In this document: piece after piece, positions 41,007 through 49,036 of the stretch
Position numbering within the stretch: the first letter of the stretch is position 1
Layout: every line of letters starts with the position of its first letter
Assembly (NCBI RefSeq): GCF_037389425.1
Contig: NZ_JBBHKR010000064.1
Span: forward strand, 1 to 64,000
Direction: 5' to 3'
DNA length: 64,000 nt
From: Stygiolobus sp037389425
GTDB lineage: Archaea > Thermoproteota > Thermoprotei_A > Sulfolobales > Sulfolobaceae
Made by a program: the position numbers and the translations under genes
Notes under the pieces: model-generated
What the model saw: only the letters and a program-made list of their open reading frames with translations
What the model was told of the DNA's origin: nothing
The model's database searches: none

Positions 41007-42233
41007 AAATAAGTCAATAGTAGTCTGGGTGAGGAGTTTTTTGATACTCCTTACTTCCTCTAACATGATTTGGTTCCCCGCTTTTAGCCTTGAGTTCACG
41101 AATTTGATTGCCTCTGTCAGGTTGTAAAAAGTCCCAATCTTCTTTTCCTCCAGTGCACGTCTAGTTGTTTCTCTTATGTGCCAATTACCTACAGGAGCAT
41201 AATATTCAGAAGTTATCTCCCTGATGATGATCACACCTGCTTGTCTCTTTCTTTCGTAAAGTTTCTCCAGAACTGCCAGTCTGGAAGCCATATACCCTCC
41301 GTCGAGGAAATCATACTCCCCCCAGAAGTTTTCACTTAAGTCGCTAACTATGAGCTCTTTAGTCCAGAGTGATAAGGGGTGCCATATTTCTACCCAGACA
41401 CTCCTATATGTTGAGGGGAAGAAGATCACGTGGAAGTAATTGCCTAGGTACGATGAGTAGTATACTTCGATTTCGTTGATTTCGGGGTATTGTTTGACTT
41501 GAGATAATAGGAACTTACCTATTGCTTGGTCTACGGCTGTTATACTCCATCTTGTAGGGACTAATTTCCTGTTCTTCTTCAGCCCGAAAAGTCCTAGCGA
41601 TAGACCAGTAATTATCTTGTAGTAATCTTCTCCGTTTCGATAAAGTTCTAGAATAGCAGATTCTGCCTTGACGTCGTCAAAAATCAGCTTTTCGAATTGA
41701 GGGGAAAGTTTAGGATTATCTTGCACTTTGATATCATTAACTTCTACTGACGGTCCTCTGGGTATAAAAATACCATCGAACCTCAGTTTTGGCTCAATCC
41801 CTTTCTTATCGCTTACTGCGTTTGAATCAACGGGCTTGTACGAGACTCCAGCTAATGAAATCTCTTTTTCATAAAGTCTGTAAGGATTTGCAATGTCTAT
41901 TTTTTTAAGTATAGAAGATATCATTTGACTTCTCAATGACAAAATCTCGTTTAGGCTTTTCTTTCCCCACCAGCCTCTCGGGTCTTCATAATCTTTAGCA
42001 CTTTCACCTTGAACGCCGGGGGGTATGTTGTAAAGTAACGAGACTTTAGGATACCCTCTTTCTCCGATTATTATACTAGGGGGAGTGGATCCCTCTATGA
42101 CTTCTGAGTTGTGAATTTTACTTATTGCCAGTGTTACAGATCTAAACCTATCCATTATAGGGCAAGAAGGAAGTCCGCATAAGTATTTGTATCCCTTACA
42201 TCTGATGCACAACTCTGCGGGAATTTTTCGCAA
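40992..42233 (-). CDS. nreA: NreA-type DNA repair protein
   Basis: NreA is an archaeal protein of COG1602 that contributes to DNA damage repair, with links to PCNA. The 413-residue protein starts with a zinc site C-I-R-C-K-G-Y-K-Y-L-C-G-L-P-S-C-P. It continues with P-P-S-I-I-I-G-E-R-G-Y-P and D-P-R-G-W-W-G-K. Its very end reads Q-T-T-I-D-L-F-L, a good PIP box for binding the sliding clamp. It overlaps the PHP gene by 38 nt and closes the operon that begins with thrC. The biochemical activity of the family is not defined. Confidence 0.9.
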   Translation of the reverse strand: MRKIPAELCIRCKGYKYLCGLPSCPIMDRFRSVTLAISKIHNSEVIEGSTPPSIIIGERGYPKVSLLYNIPPGVQGESAKDYEDPRGWWGKKSLNEILSLRSQMISSILKKIDIANPYRLYEKEISLAGVSYKPVDSNAVSDKKGIEPKLRFDGIFIPRGPSVEVNDIKVQDNPKLSPQFEKLIFDDVKAESAILELYRNGEDYYKIITGLSLGLFGLKKNRKLVPTRWSITAVDQAIGKFLLSQVKQYPEINEIEVYYSSYLGNYFHVIFFPSTYRSVWVEIWHPLSLWTKELIVSDLSENFWGEYDFLDGGYMASRLAVLEKLYERKRQAGVIIIREITSEYYAPVGNWHIRETTRRALEEKKIGTFYNLTEAIKFVNSRLKAGNQIMLEEVRSIKKLLTQTTIDLFLDKK

Positions 42234-42858
42234 TTTTGAGTTTCCTCAATATACTCCATTCTACAATCTTTAACTTAGCTTTTACGGTCAATCCTATTCC
42301 TACCGGGTTTATCTTGCCTTTTCTCAACTCCTCTAAGACCTCGTCTACGTTGAACTCCGATATCTCTAACTCGTTATATGCAGAACCCAAGGCTTCTTTT
42401 ACGTGTGAATCACTGTTAGCTACTCCAGGTATGTTCAATTCTTTAGATATTTTTAACGCCTTTTCGTTTGCTGACCTAGGAGCCTTGGAGTTAAAAACTT
42501 CTATAGCGTCAAACTTGTAGTTATATACTTTTTCTCCTATTCCTGCCCTAAAGATATCGAAGGGATGGGACGGAAAAATGACGCAGTTGTTTTCTTTACT
42601 ATAGTCTGCTAGTTCCTCAATTTTTCTAGGAGGATCAGGAGGAAAATTACAGAGAATAACTACATGTCCGAACTGTGTAGTGACTTCCTGCCCAGGGATT
42701 ATAGGATATCCTTTAACTCTTCTATGTGCTTCTGACGTATCATGGTCTGTTATGGCTATTCCGTTAAGACCTATTTTTAGTGAGTGTTTTACCATAACTT
42801 CTGGGGAGTATTTTCCATCGCTATAAAAAGTGTGAACGTGGAGGTCTATCTTAATCAT
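42196..42858 (-). CDS. PHP-domain phosphoesterase
   Basis: The 220-residue PHP protein has D-L-H-V-H-T (residues 5-10), I-T-D-H-D-T (about 36-41), a His in F-P-S-H-P (about 97) and D-S-H (about 153), all metal ligands. The family covers histidinol phosphatases, polymerase-associated exonucleases and nucleoside phosphate phosphatases. The exact substrate here is unknown. It starts 4 nt inside the end of asd and overlaps nreA by 38 nt. A repair or amino-acid role is possible from context. Confidence 0.85.
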   Translation of the reverse strand: MIKIDLHVHTFYSDGKYSPEVMVKHSLKIGLNGIAITDHDTSEAHRRVKGYPIIPGQEVTTQFGHVVILCNFPPDPPRKIEELADYSKENNCVIFPSHPFDIFRAGIGEKVYNYKFDAIEVFNSKAPRSANEKALKISKELNIPGVANSDSHVKEALGSAYNELEISEFNVDEVLEELRKGKINPVGIGLTVKAKLKIVEWSILRKLKIAKNSRRVVHQM

Positions 42859-43907
42859 ATATATCCTAGCTCCTTCATGACCTCCACTGTCAGTATCGTT
42901 ATTCCGGCAGCCCCTCTCACTAGGTTATCACCTAGAACTATTAGTCTTAATACATTATTTTCGTGTCTTATTCTCCCTACAGTGATGGCCATTCCGTTTT
43001 CTGCAGATACGTCTAGCATGGGCTGAGGTCTGTCCTCTTCATCTCTAACTATTATTGGTGATTTAGGTGCTGTGGGTAAGTTCTTAATTTGAGGTAAAGA
43101 CTTAAAGTTTCTAAACCGCTGTTTTATCTCCTCTATGTTCACTTTCTCGTTAGTTAGTATGTTTATTACTCCCATGTGACCTACTCTAGTGGGGACTCTA
43201 ATTGACGTTACCGAAGTGTCTAAGCTAGCGGGAATTATTTGTTGTCCTTCAAATTTTCCGTTAAGTTTTGTGAGTTCTTTTGCAATTTTGTCCTCTTCCC
43301 CTTTAATGTAAGGTATTATGTTCCCCTCTATTGACATGAAGGAAATTCCGTTATAACCAGCTCCGCTTACAGCCTGGAGTGTAGTGATTAATATTTTTGA
43401 TTTCTCTGCTATATCAAGCAAGGGTTTTAAGGGCATGGACATTATAGCTGCGGTACAATTAGGGTTTTTAACAAGAAATCCTTTCCATCCTTTTTTCTTT
43501 TGCTGTACCTTTAAAAGTTCTAGGTGCTCCCAATTTACCTCGGGGTTAATTAAAGGTACGTCTGGATCCATTCTGAAAGGACTTGCATTAGAGACAACAA
43601 TTTTCCCGTTTTTTACTAACTCTAGTTCTATACTCTCTGCTAACTCATTAGGTAGGGCTGAGAGTACTATGTCGACATCTTTGTGGTCTTCATAATTTGT
43701 CGATACTATAGGTAAGTCCTTGACATTTTCCGGTATATCACCTGGCTCAATCCACTTGACTGAGTCCTTATACTTTTTACCTATTTTTGAGGGAGAAGCA
43801 CTAACCTTAACTAGTTCCAGATAAGGGTGTTTAGAAAGTAATTTTACCATTTTTTGCCCTACCATTCCGGTTGAGCCGAGTAAGGATACTTTTATTTTGT
43901 CGACCAT
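42855..43907 (-). CDS. asd: Aspartate-semialdehyde dehydrogenase
   Basis: The enzyme reduces aspartyl phosphate with NADPH to aspartate semialdehyde for threonine and methionine synthesis. The 350-residue protein has G-S-T-G-M-V-G-Q-K (about 11-19), the active-site N-P-N-C-T-A (Cys about 151) and G-A-G-Y-N-G near 185. In Sulfolobales a close relative is malonyl-CoA/succinyl-CoA reductase. Placement between aspartate kinase and PHP, downstream of thrC, favours Asd. It overlaps ask by 16 nt and the PHP gene by 4 nt. Confidence 0.9.
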   Translation of the reverse strand: MVDKIKVSLLGSTGMVGQKMVKLLSKHPYLELVKVSASPSKIGKKYKDSVKWIEPGDIPENVKDLPIVSTNYEDHKDVDIVLSALPNELAESIELELVKNGKIVVSNASPFRMDPDVPLINPEVNWEHLELLKVQQKKKGWKGFLVKNPNCTAAIMSMPLKPLLDIAEKSKILITTLQAVSGAGYNGISFMSIEGNIIPYIKGEEDKIAKELTKLNGKFEGQQIIPASLDTSVTSIRVPTRVGHMGVINILTNEKVNIEEIKQRFRNFKSLPQIKNLPTAPKSPIIVRDEEDRPQPMLDVSAENGMAITVGRIRHENNVLRLIVLGDNLVRGAAGITILTVEVMKELGYI

Positions 43908-45253
43908 TCTAAAACCACCTCGTGTAGGTCTTTAGCGAGTTGCTCTGATTCTCTCTTGTTTGATATAAATGTTATACTGACTCCTTTCAACCCTCTAGAT
44001 ATAAAGAGTGGATTAAATGCCGAAGCCCTTGTGAGTACTTTGGATGAGATTTCTTTGTTTCTTAATCCGCATCCTACGATACTTATCGCGCCTACGTCCT
44101 CTACTTCCACTTCTTTTATTAAAGTGTCTAACTGATTTAATCTCTTCATCATCCTTTCGCTATCTTCATTGTTTACTACTAATTGAATTACAGTTTCTGA
44201 TGCAGGTTGTGAAATCGCAACTATATTCACGTTAGCGTTTTTAACTTCAGTAGTTATTGTAGCAGCGGAACCGATCTTTCCTACGATTCTAGTACTTTCA
44301 ATGGTGACGAGCTTTAAGTTGTCGTTCATAGTAACTCCTTTTAATAAATCATTAGGTGTACATAACCCTTCTATCACAGTATCTCCTTCTTCGTAAAGTC
44401 CTTCTATAATTACTTTCATATTTGATCCAAATATAGGGTCAAAGGTTCTAGGATGTAATCTCTTAGCCCCTAGTTGTGAAAGTTCGATTGCTTCTTCAAG
44501 GGAGAGTCTTGGAATAGTTATGGCGTTGTTGATCTTTTTGGGATCCGCTGTCATTATTCCAGGTACTTCAGTAATTAGCCTTACCTCTTTAGCATTAAGG
44601 AGTTTTCCTATGAGGGTTGCGGTATAGTCGCTTCCTCCTCTTCCTATCGTAGTGAACTTATGTGATTTGCTGATGCCTATGAAGCCCGGTATAACCGTAA
44701 TTGGTTTGTTTATTTCCTCAAGTTTTTTAGTTAAATAATCTGTAGACTCTGGTAATAATACGTTAGCCTCACCGAAATTCTCATCTGTTATCAAAGGTGG
44801 CTCTGGTAAATATCCAACGTTTAGTTTATTACTATCAAGGTATGCCGAGAGGACAATAACAGCGAGTCTCTCTCCGAAAGATAGTATGTAGTCTCTTACT
44901 TTCGGCGTGACTTCGTCTAATACTCTTATTGACCACGCTACTTTGTAAAGCTCGTCCGCAAGTTTGGAAAGATTCTTAAATGCTCTTTCAAATTCTATTC
45001 CGTCCACGAGTTTTGATAGGAGTCTTATGTGCCTATCATAAATATCGCTTATGATGTCCACTGATTTGTCAGTTTGATTTATTGCTTCTAGGAGCTGGTT
45101 TGTTACGTTCTTAATCGCTGATGTTACTACTATGTTCTTGTTAAAAGACGAGTCACTTGAATATTTTCTTATTTTTTCTAGGATTAATTCATAATCTTTT
45201 TCATCTTTTTGTATTGAACCACCTACTTTTACCACTCTCATTTTATAACTCAC
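43892..45253 (-). CDS. lysC: Aspartate kinase
   Basis: Aspartate kinase phosphorylates aspartate, the first step to threonine and methionine. Lysine is made by the separate aminoadipate route in this order. The 453-residue protein has V-K-V-G-G-S (about 8-13), T-I-G-R-G-G-S-D-Y-T-A (about 203-213) and two C-terminal ACT domains (about 310-450) for allosteric control, probably by threonine. ATG 45253 or ATG 45241 (M-R-V-V-K-V-G-G-S) may be the start; the first overlaps thrC by 11 nt. In the operon it precedes asd. Confidence 0.93.
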   Translation of the reverse strand: MSYKMRVVKVGGSIQKDEKDYELILEKIRKYSSDSSFNKNIVVTSAIKNVTNQLLEAINQTDKSVDIISDIYDRHIRLLSKLVDGIEFERAFKNLSKLADELYKVAWSIRVLDEVTPKVRDYILSFGERLAVIVLSAYLDSNKLNVGYLPEPPLITDENFGEANVLLPESTDYLTKKLEEINKPITVIPGFIGISKSHKFTTIGRGGSDYTATLIGKLLNAKEVRLITEVPGIMTADPKKINNAITIPRLSLEEAIELSQLGAKRLHPRTFDPIFGSNMKVIIEGLYEEGDTVIEGLCTPNDLLKGVTMNDNLKLVTIESTRIVGKIGSAATITTEVKNANVNIVAISQPASETVIQLVVNNEDSERMMKRLNQLDTLIKEVEVEDVGAISIVGCGLRNKEISSKVLTRASAFNPLFISRGLKGVSITFISNKRESEQLAKDLHEVVLEWSTK

Positions 45254-46427
45254 CTAAAACAACTTTGTCTATATGTTCGGGGTTGACTAGAATACGCTTA
45301 GCTTCAGATTTAGTCATAGCGTCAGGGTCTTTAAGCGCATGCCCTGTCAAGATCATAACTGTTTTATCCTTTGCGTCTAGTCTTTTTTCGTTAATAAGTT
45401 TCAGAAAGCCTGCGTAAGCTGCTGCAGATGCTGGTTCTGCTCCTACTCCCTCTCTTCTCGCTAATTGTCTTTGCGCGTCAAGAATCTCGTTATCGGATAC
45501 TGAAATAGCGAAGCCATCAGAGCTTTTTATCGCTTTTATAGCTTTCTTCCAATTAACCGGTTTTCCTATTCTTATTGCAGTAGCAACAGTCTCTGGTGTG
45601 TCTACGAACTCTGGTTTGTCCAGCCCTTTTTCGAGAGCTTTTGCTATCGGTGAAGCACCTTCAGCTTGGACTCCTATCATTCTCGGTGTCTTGTCAATTA
45701 TCCCTGCGTTCTTTAATTCGTTGAATCCCTTCCATATTGCGTAAATGTTTCCTGCATTTCCTACTGGGACTATTACGTTATCAGGGACTCCAATATCCTC
45801 GTAAATTTCAAATGCTATGGTCTTTTGTCCTTCCAGTCTCCACGGGTTGAAGGAATTTAGCGGGTAAACTATCTTTAATTCTCTATAAAGCCTCATAACG
45901 CTTGACATTGCTATATCGAAACTTCCATCTATCTCAAGTATTGTTGCTCCGTAAAGAATAGATTGAGCTAATTTTCCTAGAGCTACTTTACCCTTAGGAA
46001 GGACAATATAACTTTTGAGACCTGCTCTACTTGCATAGGCTGCAGCTGAGGCTGCGGTATTCCCAGTTGAAGCTGCGACGACAACTTTGTATCCTAATGA
46101 GAGTGCAGAGCTTATTGCTACCGTCATTCCCCTGTCCTTAAAACTCCCAGTCGGGTTAGCTCCTTCAAACTTGAAGTAAGCATTTTCATAACTAGTTGAC
46201 TTTATCAGAGGCGTATTTCCTTCATTCAGTGTAACTATTTTCTTATATTCCCCTGCTATTAATTCCTTATATCTCCACACTCCTTTACCTTTAAGTGAGG
46301 AGAACGAAAAGGACTTAGGAGGCTCTACTACTATTTCTAGTAGTCCTCCACATTTAGGGCAAGTTATAAGGTCTTGCTTTATAGGGTACTCTTCCCCACA
46401 GTCTAAACATTTTAAATAGCCATTAAT
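45243..46427 (-). CDS. thrC: Threonine synthase, N-terminal zinc ribbon lacks a canonical start
   Basis: ThrC converts O-phosphohomoserine to threonine with pyridoxal phosphate, bound through the Lys in G-S-F-K-D-R-G. The first canonical start in this frame is GTG 46280, giving 345 residues. Upstream, however, the same frame encodes a perfect zinc ribbon of the family: C-L-D-C-G, then C-P-K-C-G-G-L-L-E-I, with no stop until TGA 46445-46443. No ATG, GTG or TTG lies in that part, so AUU at 46427 or 46439 may be the start. Alternatively, one lost T would join ATG 46423 to the frame. A GGTGAG site is at 46447-46442. It heads the operon thrC-ask-asd-PHP-nreA. Confidence 0.85.
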   Translation of the reverse strand: MNGYLKCLDCGEEYPIKQDLITCPKCGGLLEIVVEPPKSFSFSSLKGKGVWRYKELIAGEYKKIVTLNEGNTPLIKSTSYENAYFKFEGANPTGSFKDRGMTVAISSALSLGYKVVVAASTGNTAASAAAYASRAGLKSYIVLPKGKVALGKLAQSILYGATILEIDGSFDIAMSSVMRLYRELKIVYPLNSFNPWRLEGQKTIAFEIYEDIGVPDNVIVPVGNAGNIYAIWKGFNELKNAGIIDKTPRMIGVQAEGASPIAKALEKGLDKPEFVDTPETVATAIRIGKPVNWKKAIKAIKSSDGFAISVSDNEILDAQRQLARREGVGAEPASAAAYAGFLKLINEKRLDAKDKTVMILTGHALKDPDAMTKSEAKRILVNPEHIDKVVLGEL

Positions 46428-46515
46428 GTTTCCAACAATAACTCACCACTGTACGGTAAAGCTCTTTATTACACTAAATTATAAGCTTTATCTTACATCA
46501 AAAATGTGAGTAATT

Positions 46516-47970
46516 ATGGCTTTTAAGGATCTTAGAGAATATATTCATTTTCTACGTCAAAAAGGAAAAATTGTAGAAATAGATGACGAAATTTCGCCAG
46601 ACCTTGAGATCGCTTATATTTCGAGGCAAGCCACATATAGGAGGTTGCCTACACTTTTGTTTAAGCGAGTTAAAGGGTATCCTGATTGGAAGGTAATAAC
46701 TAACATGTTCTATTCTATTAATTCGTTTTACGACATCTTTGGAACAGATAAATTAGACGAAATAAGCAAGAATTTTATAGAGAATTTTATGGGAAATATA
46801 CCTATAACTCTAACCCAGAAAATAAAGAGTCTTGCAGAGTTTTCTAAGTTTGGGAAAATTTTACCTAAAAGTAAGAAGCCCGTTTTTGAGGAAAAAAGTA
46901 GGGCTAATCTTCTGTCTTTCCCAGCCTTAAAAACGTGGCCTAAGGATGCGGGAAAATATTTTACATTTTCAATAGCTATAACAAAAGACCCAGAAAGTGA
47001 AGTAACTAATTTGAGCGTTTACAGAGTTCAAATAGTTAATGAAAAGGAAGCAATAGTTCACTGGCAAGTTCTAAAGAGGGGAAATATTGCAGCTCATAAG
47101 TATAAGAGGCTGGGAATTAGGAAAGTTCCTATTGCTATAGTTAACGGTGTAGACCCAGCTATTGCGTTTATAGCATCCTCACCTGTACCTCCCGGTTTGG
47201 ACAAGTATTTATTCGCTGGGATTGTTAGAGGCGAGGGAGTTGAGGTTCATGAACTAGATAACGGTATTTTAGTTCCTTCTAATGCAGAATCCGTCATCGA
47301 GGGTTATGTTGATCTAGACGATATGAGATTAGAGGGACCTTTCGGAGATCATTTGGGTTACTACACCCCTCAGGATTATTTTCCCACGTTTAAACTAGAA
47401 AAGGTGTACTTAAGAGAGAATCCAATATTTCACGCTACTTCTGTGGGTAAACCACCTTTAGAGGATGCGTGGATCGGGAAGGCTGTTGAAAGATTGTTTT
47501 TACCCTTCTTGAGATTAATAGTGCCTGAACTGGTTGACATGAACTTACCAGAATACGGTTTATACACCGGCATAGGTATATTTTCTATAAAGAAAATGTA
47601 TCCAGGCCAAGGTAAAAGAGCTATGATGGCTCTATGGGGGACTGGGCAACTGAGTTTACTTAAAATGATTATTATTGTAGACGAAGATGTAAACGTTCAT
47701 GATATTAATCAAGTAATTTATGCTATAGCTTCTACTGTAGACCCTAAGAGAGATGTGCTATTAATAGATAATGTAATTACGGATTCTCTAGACCACACAG
47801 TACCTAACCCACCTCTAGGAAGTAAAATTGGTATTGATGCAACGAGGAAGTTTAAAGAAGAGGTAGGGAGAGAGTGGCCTGAAGAAGTGAAGGATGATGA
47901 GGAAGTGGTTAAAAGAATGAATGTTTTACTGGACAAAATCGTTAAAGCTCATGATCTTCTCTCAAAGTGA
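46516..47970 (+). CDS. ubiD: UbiD-family (prenylated-FMN) decarboxylase
   Basis: UbiD enzymes decarboxylate aromatic or unsaturated acids using prenylated FMN. The 484-residue protein shows L-R-E-Y-I near the N-terminus and S-V-Y-R-V-Q. The active-site stretch N-A-E-S-V-I-E-G-Y-V follows (about 257-266), then L-E-G-P-F-G-D-H-L-G-Y-Y with the conserved Glu residues. A role in quinone synthesis is possible because Sulfolobales make caldariellaquinone. Other archaea use a UbiD homologue in the mevalonate pathway. Neither is shown here. It needs a UbiX flavin prenyltransferase, which is not in this window. Confidence 0.88.
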   Translation: MAFKDLREYIHFLRQKGKIVEIDDEISPDLEIAYISRQATYRRLPTLLFKRVKGYPDWKVITNMFYSINSFYDIFGTDKLDEISKNFIENFMGNIPITLTQKIKSLAEFSKFGKILPKSKKPVFEEKSRANLLSFPALKTWPKDAGKYFTFSIAITKDPESEVTNLSVYRVQIVNEKEAIVHWQVLKRGNIAAHKYKRLGIRKVPIAIVNGVDPAIAFIASSPVPPGLDKYLFAGIVRGEGVEVHELDNGILVPSNAESVIEGYVDLDDMRLEGPFGDHLGYYTPQDYFPTFKLEKVYLRENPIFHATSVGKPPLEDAWIGKAVERLFLPFLRLIVPELVDMNLPEYGLYTGIGIFSIKKMYPGQGKRAMMALWGTGQLSLLKMIIIVDEDVNVHDINQVIYAIASTVDPKRDVLLIDNVITDSLDHTVPNPPLGSKIGIDATRKFKEEVGREWPEEVKDDEEVVKRMNVLLDKIVKAHDLLSK

Positions 47971-48229
47971 CGTCGTTTTCCAGATCCTTATATACAATGC
48001 TGACTCTCTTTACAGTATCTATAGTTGAGTTAATTTCAACTTTTTCGTTCTCTTTAAGTTCTCTATTTATAGAAATTTCGTCATGAAGCATTTTAGGTAC
48101 TCTTTCTTGGTTATACGTAAGGGCAGATACTTCATAGGTCACTAGAATGAGCCTTAGTAATACTTTTTTAGGTGTAGTGTTTAGTATGATTATTTTGTTT
48201 GCGTCTTTCTTAACCGAAAAAACGTTCAT
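47942..48229 (-). CDS. Small protein of unknown function
   Basis: The 95-residue protein looks like a small beta-rich domain (K-I-I-I-L-N-T-T-P-K-K-V-L-L-R-L, then V-E-I-N-S-T-I-D-T-V-K). No motif is recognised. Its 3' end overlaps ubiD by 29 nt. It is supported by codon quality and by filling the gap before cdvB2, but evidence is modest. Confidence 0.55.
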   Translation of the reverse strand: MNVFSVKKDANKIIILNTTPKKVLLRLILVTYEVSALTYNQERVPKMLHDEISINRELKENEKVEINSTIDTVKRVSIVYKDLENDVTLREDHEL

Positions 48230-48308
48230 TAATTTATTTTAATATAATGAGGTATTATAAGCCCGTCTATTTAAACAACTAAGTATAACTAGACTTAATT
48301 TGAGATAA

Positions 48309-48968
48309 ATGGCTGGTGTAAACGATTTCATAAAGAACTGGAACGGCAAACAAGAACCCACGTTAGCTGAAAAGTTAAAAACTGCATTCAAGCCTCAACA
48401 ACCACTACGTTACAAGCTTGTAATGGCTAACTATAGGCTTAAGACTACAATTAGCAGACTAGATGTTTACATCTCGAAACTGCAGGAAAGGGATAGGTCG
48501 TTATTTGAGAAAGTAGTAGAAGCTCAGATGTCTAAAGATAATATGAGGGCTGCAATGTATGCTAACGAGATAGCTGAAATAAGGAAGATCACAAAACAGC
48601 TGTTAGCTACGCAAATAGCTCTGGAGCAAGTGCAGTTAAGGCTAGAGACCGTAACCGAGTTAGGTGATGTGTTTAATTCACTGATACCAGTTGTTGGTGT
48701 AATAAGGGAGTTAAGGTATGCTATGAAAGGAGTAATGCCAGAACTTTCTGTTGAGCTTGCTGATCTAGAAGAGGGATTACAAGAGATTGTAATAGAAGCC
48801 GGAGAGTTCAGCGGTACTGGAGTTGACTTCACTTCAACATCGCCTGAGGCGAGAAAGATTCTTGAGGAAGCCACTATGGTTGCTGAGCAAAGGATGAAGG
48901 AGAAGTTCCCATCTCTACCATCATTTGTTACATCTGTAGCACAGAAATCCAATGAAGACCACAAATGA
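48309..48968 (+). CDS. cdvB2: ESCRT-III-like cell division protein CdvB2
   Basis: ESCRT-III proteins form the division ring of Sulfolobus; CdvB1 and CdvB2 constrict the membrane after CdvB is removed. The 219-residue protein is helical with a basic N-terminal half (L-R-Y-K-L-V-M-A-N-Y-R-L-K) and an acidic C-terminal half (S-V-E-L-A-D-L-E-E-G-L-Q-E). It lacks the C-terminal winged helix of CdvB and is not next to cdvA or cdvC, so it is a paralogue. I call CdvB2 because its neighbourhood (PEP synthase directly downstream, trp genes beyond) matches my memory of that locus. CdvB1 cannot be excluded by sequence reading alone. Confidence 0.85.
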   Translation: MAGVNDFIKNWNGKQEPTLAEKLKTAFKPQQPLRYKLVMANYRLKTTISRLDVYISKLQERDRSLFEKVVEAQMSKDNMRAAMYANEIAEIRKITKQLLATQIALEQVQLRLETVTELGDVFNSLIPVVGVIRELRYAMKGVMPELSVELADLEEGLQEIVIEAGEFSGTGVDFTSTSPEARKILEEATMVAEQRMKEKFPSLPSFVTSVAQKSNEDHK

Positions 48969-49036
48969 AAAATTAAATTGGTAGTGAGATTTTTCAAGGG
49001 TCAATAACATTTTTTAATGTATAAGTAAATATTTTA

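Noticed and set aside
42855..43907. Malonyl-CoA/succinyl-CoA reductase instead of aspartate-semialdehyde dehydrogenase
   Set aside because: The gene overlaps aspartate kinase and follows threonine synthase in one operon, which favours Asd, although the two families are close and sequence reading alone is not decisive.
46516..47970. UbiD homologue as the anhydromevalonate phosphate decarboxylase of the archaeal mevalonate pathway
   Set aside because: Sulfolobales are known for a eukaryote-like late mevalonate pathway, and no partner dehydratase gene lies nearby.
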